64,000 bases of DNA, taken from the NCBI GenBank assembly GCA_028456385.1, contig JALNQF010000140.1, positions 53,633-117,632 of the forward strand, written 5' to 3'. Numbering within the stretch: the stretch's first letter is position 1; each line of letters starts with the position of its first letter. Made by a program: the position numbers and the translations under genes. This document shows positions 56,872 through 64,000 of the stretch, one piece after another. The notes beneath the pieces were generated by a model that ran no database searches, was not told the origin of the DNA, and saw only the letters and a list, made by a program, of their open reading frames with translations. Origin of the DNA: Ophiosphaerella korrae. Taxonomy: Eukaryota; Ascomycota; Dothideomycetes; Pleosporales; Phaeosphaeriaceae.

Positions 56872-57775
56872 TTTGGAAGACGTGACTTTGTACTGATGGC
56901 TTCTTGGTAAGATTAGGTGTTGAGTCTAGGAAGAGCTGAAGTCGTATTGCAGAGGTAGGTAGGCATTTAACACCTGGCTTGATTGTGACGTGATGTGACG
57001 TCACTCGGGGTGGTACAGTATGAGCACAAAGGCGGGGCAGCAGACGTGATGACTTGGAATTCAGTGCTACGCGTGTTATTTGCTTGAGCATTCAAGGCTG
57101 AACCTGGCCACCTCACGAAATCCAGAGGGTGCAGAAAGCCGTCAGCGTGATGCCTAATGATGAGGGCGCAGGAATGCTCAGACTGTCACTCAATGTTATT
57201 TTGGGATGCCAGCGAATTCGTTCTAGATTCCCCAGATATTTTATCCAAGACGCAAATGAGTGGATCCGTGCCTAACCTACGGAAGGATTAGTCGCCGTTG
57301 AGATAGTTAGACTAGCCGCTTATACATCAATACTGGCCCTCAGTTGACGTCTTATACATCTGTATGCCCAGCTACCTCTTGGCCCTGAGGTATCGGTGAA
57401 AAGACTCACAGAGCGGCGGATCCAGGTGTTATCGCGAGACAAGCAACAGTGTGCCTAATTGAACACGATGGTCGCTTATCTCGCGAATTCAATCACAACC
57501 CACATGAATCTATTGACGCATATTCTGGCCATTGGCGACTCCAGCAACGCCTCGGCGTTGAATTGTCGTCCCAAGCGTGGGCTCAGGTTCATTTTCTGGG
57601 TTGTAGGATGATTCGGAGAAATATGCAGATAAAAGTGAATCCAAGCCAGTCGTTGGCGCTAAGAGTTGCAGTGCGGCGGAGCTGCGGGTACGGACACAGC
57701 ACGCTAAGCCCCTGACAGGCGGCGAACTGTTGATTGCGCGCCAACCACCGGCTCACCACCAGTGCCAGCCCCAAC
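56872..57775. other. Divergent intergenic region
   Basis: About 0.9 kb between the starts of the small Tyr-rich gene and the type I membrane protein gene. No RNA gene, repeat or credible additional ORF seen. Confidence 0.5.
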
Positions 57776-59103
57776 ATGGCCTTGTTGCTGTCGCGTGCAC
57801 TATCGCTCGCGTCGCTCGTGTCGCTCGTCGCCTCTGCCGCCTTTGCGCGAGAAAGCGTCCCCTTACTTTGTTGCGACCCCGAAGACCGTGACATCACCTG
57901 CAAGCAGCCGTCTGAACATGTCGTCGTCGTCACCCCCGCCGCCTTCTACATGGCCAAGGTGAAGTGCCCCAACTGTCCGATACGTAATCAGGACCATCAG
58001 AACGTCGTGGGCAATATCGATTTGGTATGCCCTTCCAACCGAGGGCGCACACTACCACGACCTTAACGTTGACCCTTCCCCAGCTCTACACCATCACCCT
58101 CTCTCCCGATAACAGAACCGTGCTCCTCAACGACAAACCTTTCTTCCCCACCCTAGCTACCATTCCGAACCCTCCCACCATCGCCGTCCCCCAGCTCCGC
58201 CCGGGCAATGACTTCCCCTGGGGTTGTGTAATAGACTGCAGTCGTCGTGACAGCAACAGGCCTCCCCTAGGCTGCATCGGCAGTTGGCGCACCCGGGCTG
58301 AACTAGCCGCCCCACCTACCAACTATCTTTACATCACAAAGCCCACAGACTACCAAGGCAATCACACAAATAAAGATGTCATGTACTGGGAGTTCGCAGT
58401 CGATGCCATTGGCGTTTATCCTGAACGCCCTTTCAAAGACCCTGCTCAGAAGATGCTGAGGGTTGTGGTCGAGGGCATCGAGGCCAAGGAGAGCTACAAA
58501 GGCGAAAAGGACATGCAAGCCGCGAGTAGTTTGTTCGGCCCTTTCGGCGAACCAGACAAGATATACGATTATCGCATTGTCGACGTGAGTCTAGTCCAAC
58601 GCGAATATACTTTTCCAGCACTAGTGTCTCCCTCCTTTGCCAAGAAGATATCCGATTTCTTTGGAAATGGCGTTTGGGAGGAGGAAGGCCGCCTCGTTTA
58701 CGTCAGCGAGGAGTGGGATCGTTACGGCAAAATAGGGACGCTGCGTAGTTTGTTCGGCCACTTCATTCATTGGTACGGATGGGCCATTTTCTGGATCACC
58801 GTCGGCAGTGTCGTGATCGCCTGCATCGTTATCCTCGGATCCATCAAGCTGTACTTTTGGATCAAGGAACAGCGAGTGTTGATGTCATGGGATGGCATGG
58901 ATGATGTGTGGGACAAGTTGAGGCGGGAGAGGGAAGGAGAGGATAGTACCTTGCTAGGTGAAGGCTACAGAGACGACGACCCCGGGGAAGGCGGAAGCTC
59001 AGGGCCATTGCGGTATACTGACGATTTGGATACTATGAAGCCCTTGCCAACGAAGCCCTTGCCGGAGAAGCCCTTGCCGGACGTCCCGCTTATAGACGCC
59101 TAA
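57776..59103 (+). CDS. Type I membrane protein with signal peptide, unknown function
   Basis: Two exons, 57776-58024 and 58084-59103, phase 0, about 422 residues. The N-terminus is a signal peptide (L-A-S-L-V-S-L-V-A-S-A-A-F-A). The extracellular part has several cysteines (L-L-C-C-D-P, C-P-N-C, W-G-C-V-I-D-C) and N-glycosylation sequons. One transmembrane helix near residues 315-340 (I-F-W-I-T-V-G-S-V-V-I-A-C-I-V-I-L) is followed by a cytosolic tail with acidic patches and a P-L-P-x-K-P-L-P repeat that could bind SH3 domains. I do not recognise a family. Confidence 0.75.
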
Positions 59104-59598
59104 AATCTGTCAAACCCACTTCTATCGATATATCTTGTTCACTGATTGTCGAGGGTCATTTTTTAGGGACCTCTAAGTCATCTACTCAGCTTAGAACCAA
59201 GATCATATCTGCTAAGATCATGTTTACCTTTACCAAGCATGAAGTGCTTGCCTTACCAGTGACTTTCATCACTCCACAAGCACTTTGACGTTACTCACCT
59301 TATGTCATCCGCTGATGCCAAGTGACGGGGGGTTTTGGAGCAAAAGTCTTGATTCGTCCAGAGAAACTGGAGTCCTTGGCCGCTTTAATCTAAAGTTGGC
59401 AATCCTCATGCTAGTTTCTGTCACTGGCAATGCCAATATACGCCCGGCACTACGGAGGTGCCTTTCAAAAGTCCTTGCCCACCGCCTCCGGGAATAAGCC
59501 ACATGCGCCACAATCTCAGCTCAGTTAGCTGCTGACGTGGCCTCCTGCTCAACCTTATTTCTCCTCCTCTCTGTTGCTCAATTCAATTCTTCTACACA
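59104..59598. other. Intergenic region leading into transposon DNA
   Basis: About 500 bp. The right part (from about 59450) probably is the 5' non-coding end of the Tc1-type element, but the terminal repeat was not identified. Confidence 0.45.
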
Positions 59599-59910
59599 AT
59601 GCCTTATGATACAGCTACTCGCGCGTTAGTTGTAGCTTTAAAGGCTTCTAGTAAGCCAAATAACGAGATTACTTTTATGACAGGTGTGAGTAAACGGACG
59701 ATCAACTCGATATATAGACGAGCAATTCAACGCGGCTTCGACCCTTGCTAACGCCTACTTAAGTTATTAAACGAATATCTTAAGGATAGCTATCGCTCTA
59801 GACAGCTTTTAAAGCAAGATTAAGTTATAGAAAGAATTATTAAGGCTATACGCTATAACTGCTATAGTAGAGAGAAGTCTTGTACTAACCTTACTAGCGA
59901 ACTTAGTCAA
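59599..59910 (+). pseudogene. Tc1/mariner-type transposase fragment, broken by LTR insertion
   Basis: The frame from 59599 begins M-P-Y-D-T-A-T-R-A-L-V-V-A-L, then T-G-V-S-K-R-T-I-N-S-I-Y-R-R-A-I-Q-R-G-F-D-P, a helix-turn-helix typical of fungal Tc1-like transposases. After a TAA stop near 59750 the text goes on recognisably (R-Y-N-C-Y-S-R-E-K-S-C-T-N-L-T-S-E-L) to about 59910, where it ends abruptly at an LTR-like TGTTAC. The catalytic DDE part is not in the window. Mild C-to-T/G-to-A decay. Inactive. Confidence 0.75.
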
Positions 59911-60292
59911 TGTTACAGCAGTAACAAGGGAAACCGAGATGGAACCAATCAGTCCACGCTCAGCTGCTGACGAAGCATGGGATGAGCGGGGTAACGACCT
60001 ATGGGACAATGAGCCCGACTGGGAAGCCAATCACAACATAGACACGTGATGAATTCGTGAATTCGCGATCTTAGCAAACACGAAGTCGCGAAGCCGATAC
60101 GTGATAAATTCGTGAATTCGCGATCTTAGCAAACACGAAGTAACGAAGCTGCTAAGATATCGTTACTATATAGTTAGTAGCAATGCGCATTATTAGGATA
60201 GTATTAGTAATTTAATTATTAACTACGAGCGACAATACAGAGACAGTTGCAAAACATCTTCTATTGTTTACAGCCTATTGTAGATTACAACA
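59911..60292 (+). repeat. Putative 5' LTR of the Ty3/gypsy element
   Basis: The segment begins TGTTACAGCA exactly where the transposase text stops and plausibly ends AACA at 60292, giving an LTR of about 380 bp with TG...CA ends. Its left half is normal in composition; the right half is AT-rich. The partner LTR lies outside the window, so boundaries and target duplication are inferred. Confidence 0.5.
60044..60148 (+). repeat. Two direct repeats of about 50 bp, 55-bp period
   Basis: Copies begin at 60044 and 60099 with ACGTGATRAATTCGTGAATT and continue through CGCGATCTTAGCAAACACGA; they differ at only a few bases (for example GTCGCG versus GTAACG), most being C/T or G/A changes. They lie inside the putative LTR. 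Confidence 0.85.
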
Positions 60293-63200
60293 CAAACTTT
60301 TACTATTACCTTATAATCTACTAATACCTATTTAAGCTATTAGGAAGTTAACCCTAGTAAGCTGTTAATACCTTGCTAATTTAGTTATTACGAGAAGCAA
60401 AGCGTAAGTAGCGCACAGTCTAGCTAATACAATAGTAGAAAGTTTAACAAGCAAAGTCCCTAGGAGTAGTTATAAGTTAGATAGTACTATATAGAAAACG
60501 ATTAAAGATTGTATAAATAAACTAATTAATAATAAGGAAGATATAAAGATAGTAATTAAAGTATTAGAAACGTAGAACAAGAAACTACAAGACTACTTAA
60601 AATAGAACAAAGTATAAATTAAAGCTATTATTAAAAGCTAGAACTAGATAGAGCTAATTACCTAACAACTAGAAATAAGTGCAACAAAGAAACTACCTAA
60701 GATACCTATTCTTAAAAAGTTTAATAGAACAAAGGAGAAATTAAGACCTTTTATAGTATTAGTATAACTCTAGATAGATATATAAGTACTATACTTTAAT
60801 ATAGAAGAAAAGAAAGTAATATATATTAGACTACACCTTAAAGAAGACGTAATAAGATAGTATAAGCCCTACTAGATAGACTATACAATATATTCTCTAA
60901 TAACCTAGAAAGACAAAACTAGAGCTATTTTTAGAAGTTATAAATACTTTACTAAATAAATAAGAGTAGTATTTAGGGATATAGATATTACCTAATAAGC
61001 TAAAGAGAAACTTAAAAAGCTTATATAGAACAAGAGTATTTTAGAATACGTATTATAATTTAAATAACTAAGCTAAAATATAGAATAGAATAAATTAGCC
61101 CTTATATTACGATTTAAATAGAGGCTAAACGTAAAAATTTAATATAAAATAATACATATAGAGAAACCTAGGACACTAGAAGCTCTAAAATAATAGGTAA
61201 TCTAAATTAATAACAACCTTTAAGAATAGAAAAAGAATAAGTATAGTAGCTAAACTAAAAACTAGGACACTAGAGACCCTATAATCCTTAACGTAAACAA
61301 AGATAGAAAGAGAAAGAAGAATAAAGACTTTACGTATTTTAACTATAGTAAAAAAGGCTACTACGCGAAAGACTACTAATTAAAGAAGAAAAAAGATATA
61401 GTATATTATAAATATAAAAAACTAGAATACTATATAAAGGAATGTAAAAGTAAGGACTATAAAAAAGATAAAGAAACTTAGTTAAAGATAATAGAGAAAA
61501 AGAAAGAAACACTATAAGTATAGGCTAAACCTTAAGAAAAGGTAGCTAGGAGTAAAGAAATATAATACGTAATACTCTATTAGACCTTTTGTTATAAAGA
61601 TAACTACTATATATATCTTTTTAGTAAATAAAGAGTAAGATAGTTCTTATAAAAGTATAGAGTAGTAGTAATAAAAGAAAGAATAAAAGTATAGCTAGAA
61701 GAAATAGTATATATAATAGACCTACTAATAGAAGACTTAGAAAGAGAAGAGCCTTAGACCCTATTAATCTAGGCTAAAGGACTAGCACTAGATAAAGAGA
61801 CTACTATAGCTTCTTCTAAAGGACTACAAGAAAGTAAAAGATAGAAAAGTATAAAAAGTATAAAATACGCCTAGCTAGATATATATAGCTATAATAGCTA
61901 TATAATAATAGATATAGAGGAACAAAATAAAGAATAAAAGTTTATTTAGAAATACTTACTAGTTATAAGTATAGAGGAAGCGTATAAAGACTAAAAAGAA
62001 CGCAATCTTAAAGAAATAAAGTTTATACTATTTTAAGAATAGATAAAGTAATATATAGTTATAGTAAGAAGAATACCTATATAAAGAGAATAGTAGTTCC
62101 TTGTAAGAAAAACGTAATAGATTAACAAAGCCTATACACTACAAGTACTAATAGTATACTACGTCCTAATAAATACAAGACCTAGAATAGATAGTTACTA
62201 GGAAGGGGATAACAAAATAATAGATCCTAAGTACCTAGTATATTTTAAAGTATTATAGATATTATACCTAGAGAAGAATTATATAATATATAGAAACTCT
62301 AAAGCAAATAACAAAGTATAGCTTATAAGAAGAAGAGGCTATAACTATACAAGAGTAATTCTAGTAAAAGATATCTAAGGATAAGAAATAATACTAGAAG
62401 AAGGTTACGTAGTAATAAAGCCTAGACTAAAACTACCTAAGAAATATATCTAAGAAAGACTATAGTATAAATACAAGTATAATAAATATCTAAAATATAA
62501 AGAATATAAACTTAAAATAAAGCTATAGCTTTAGGAAGATAGATAATTTATAAAAATACTAAAGCAAGAAAGGCTAGAAGGTATAAGAGGCTTATATATT
62601 ATAAAGATAAGTACTTATTAAGAAAAGAAAGTATAATTAATAATTAATAGTAGAGCTATAAAGAACTTTATATTAAAAAAGTTTGTAGAAAACTAAAGAA
62701 TAACTTATACTATAAAGAAGTACCCTCGACAACTAAGTATAATTAAAGGAAAACTATTCTAGGAACCTATAAGGTTTAAGACAATACCCTCTACGCTAGA
62801 ACTAAAAGAGATAATAATTAAGAATATAGTTATAGATATAATAACAATTAATAATAAATAAGATATAATACTAGGAATACTATAGTTATAAATAACTAAC
62901 CTAAGAATTAATTAGAGAATAAAGAAAATTAGCTACTCTAAGAAAGAAATATTAAAAGCTAACATAGCTACATATAAAGGAGAATTCCTAGAAGAATATA
63001 AGAAATAAGAAAAATAGCTTATAGAACCTAAAGATTACCTTCTAGAATATTAACTATAGGATTTAGCGATAGATCTAAAGGAAGATAAAGACGTAGGATA
63101 GAGCCTAGTTTATAGAAAAATAGAAGAAGAATCTAAGATTAAACGAACGTTTATTAAAAACGCACTAAAGAAAGGATAAATATAAGAATCTAAGTCCTTA

Positions 63201-64000
63201 GTAGCACACAGACTTATATTTATAGATAAAAAGAGAATAAGTAATAAAAGACCTTGCGTAGACTTTAGAAAAACTAACGCAATTATAAATAAGAACTAAT
63301 ATCTTTTACTACAAATAGATATAATATAAGATAGACTACAAAAAGTAAGAATCTTTACAAAACTAGATATCTAAAACGCTTACTACTAGATTAGAATTAA
63401 GAAAGGTAATAAATAGAAAATAGCGTTTAGAACACAATATAGACTATATAAATACTTAGTTATACCTTTTAGCTTAATAAACGCACTAGCAGCCTTCTAA
63501 GAAAGAATAAATATAGTACTAAAAGAGTACTTAGATATATTTATATTTATATACCTAGATAATATCTTTATATTCTTAGAAATAGAAAAAGAACACGTAT
63601 AGTATATATATAAAGTACTAGAAAAACTAGTAGAAAGTAAACTATTCTTTAAAATAAGAAAATGCGAATTTTATATAAAAGAAATAGACTTCCTTAGATT
63701 TATTATTAAACTAGGAAAAATTAAGATTAACCTAGAAAAAATTAGATTAATTAACGAATAGCTAATACCTAAGAACCTAAAGGAAGTACAATAATTTTAT
63801 AGCCTAGCTAACTTTTATAGAAAGTTAATAGTAAGATAGTCTAAAGATATAGAACTAATAACAAGGCTTATAAAAAAGGATACGCTATTTAAATAGATAA
63901 AGGAATATAACAAAGTATTTAAAAAGATTAAAAAGAAGTTTATAGAAAACCTAGTTATTAGAATATATAACCTAGACCTACTAGTAATAGTAAAAATAGA

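Larger units (their letters stand above)
59911..64000 (+). mobile_element. RIP-degraded Ty3/gypsy LTR retrotransposon, running off the right edge
   Basis: Extremely AT- and TA-rich DNA with stops in all frames, yet conserved blocks remain on the plus strand in order. Two gag zinc knuckles at about 61320-61460 have their cysteines changed to tyrosine (for example F-N-Y-S-K-K-G-Y-Y-A). A protease-end block is visible at about 62640-62920 (D-I-I-L-G-I-L). The reverse transcriptase at about 63210-63760 reads K-R-P-C-V-D-F-R-K-T-N-A-I, F-T-K-L-D-I and A-F-R-T-Q-Y, with the catalytic Y-L-D-D read as Y-L-D-N. These are G-to-A and C-to-T changes, as made by RIP. RNase H and integrase would follow beyond 64000. 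Not functional. Confidence 0.85.

Overview
The window is chromosomal DNA of a filamentous ascomycete. The evidence is short 44-100 bp spliceosomal introns in most genes, fungal-specific families (non-reducing PKS, AflR-type zinc cluster, NACHT-WD40 STAND receptor, Rtt106), and an AT-rich tail whose retrotransposon carries the signature of repeat-induced point mutation (RIP). The gene set at the left end points to a Dothideomycete that makes a perylenequinone photosensitiser of the cercosporin / elsinochrome / hypocrellin / phleichrome type. I cannot name the species.

Region 1-23174 is most of a perylenequinone biosynthetic gene cluster, cut by the left window edge. It holds, in order: a fasciclin-domain protein (CTB11-like, 5' end missing), the SAT-KS-MAT-PT-ACP-ACP-TE polyketide synthase (CTB1-like), a fused O-methyltransferase/FAD monooxygenase (CTB3-like), an MFS exporter (CTB4-like), a second O-methyltransferase (CTB2-like), an AflR-family Zn2Cys6 regulator (CTB8-like) and an FAD-linked oxidoreductase (CTB5-like). 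By analogy with cercosporin, the PKS makes a naphthopyrone (nor-toralactone), the fusion enzyme methylates it and oxidatively opens it, the second methyltransferase acts next, and the FAD oxidoreductase plus fasciclin (with a laccase probably left of the window) drive dimerisation; the MFS protein exports the product. AflR-like TCGN5CGR motifs lie in the promoters. Genes resembling CTB6, CTB7, CTB9 and CTB10 are not in the window.

Region 23175-33656 is an accessory flank: an F-box protein, a small acidic ORF, a broken pogo/Fot-type transposase, and a large NLR-like receptor (HeLo-like N-terminus, NACHT, about 10.5 nearly identical 42-residue WD40 repeats) of the vegetative-incompatibility type.

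Region 33657-59103 is mostly ordinary gene space: an aquaporin, a two-TM protein interrupted by an in-frame amber codon, a GT90/CAP10 glycosyltransferase, the histone chaperone Rtt106, a four-TM protein, a second DHA-type MFS transporter, a GT1-type glycosyltransferase, a mitochondrial RRM protein, a poly-proline/DUF7923 protein, a cytochrome P450, a type I membrane protein and a few small genes.

Region 59599-64000 is a nest of transposable elements. A Tc1/mariner transposase fragment is interrupted at about 59911 by what looks like the LTR of a Ty3/gypsy retrotransposon. Its gag, protease and reverse transcriptase are still recognisable but riddled with TAA/TAG stops, and it runs off the right edge.

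Exon boundaries were derived by hand from splice consensus plus protein continuity and reading phase. Family calls come from motif recognition, with no database search.
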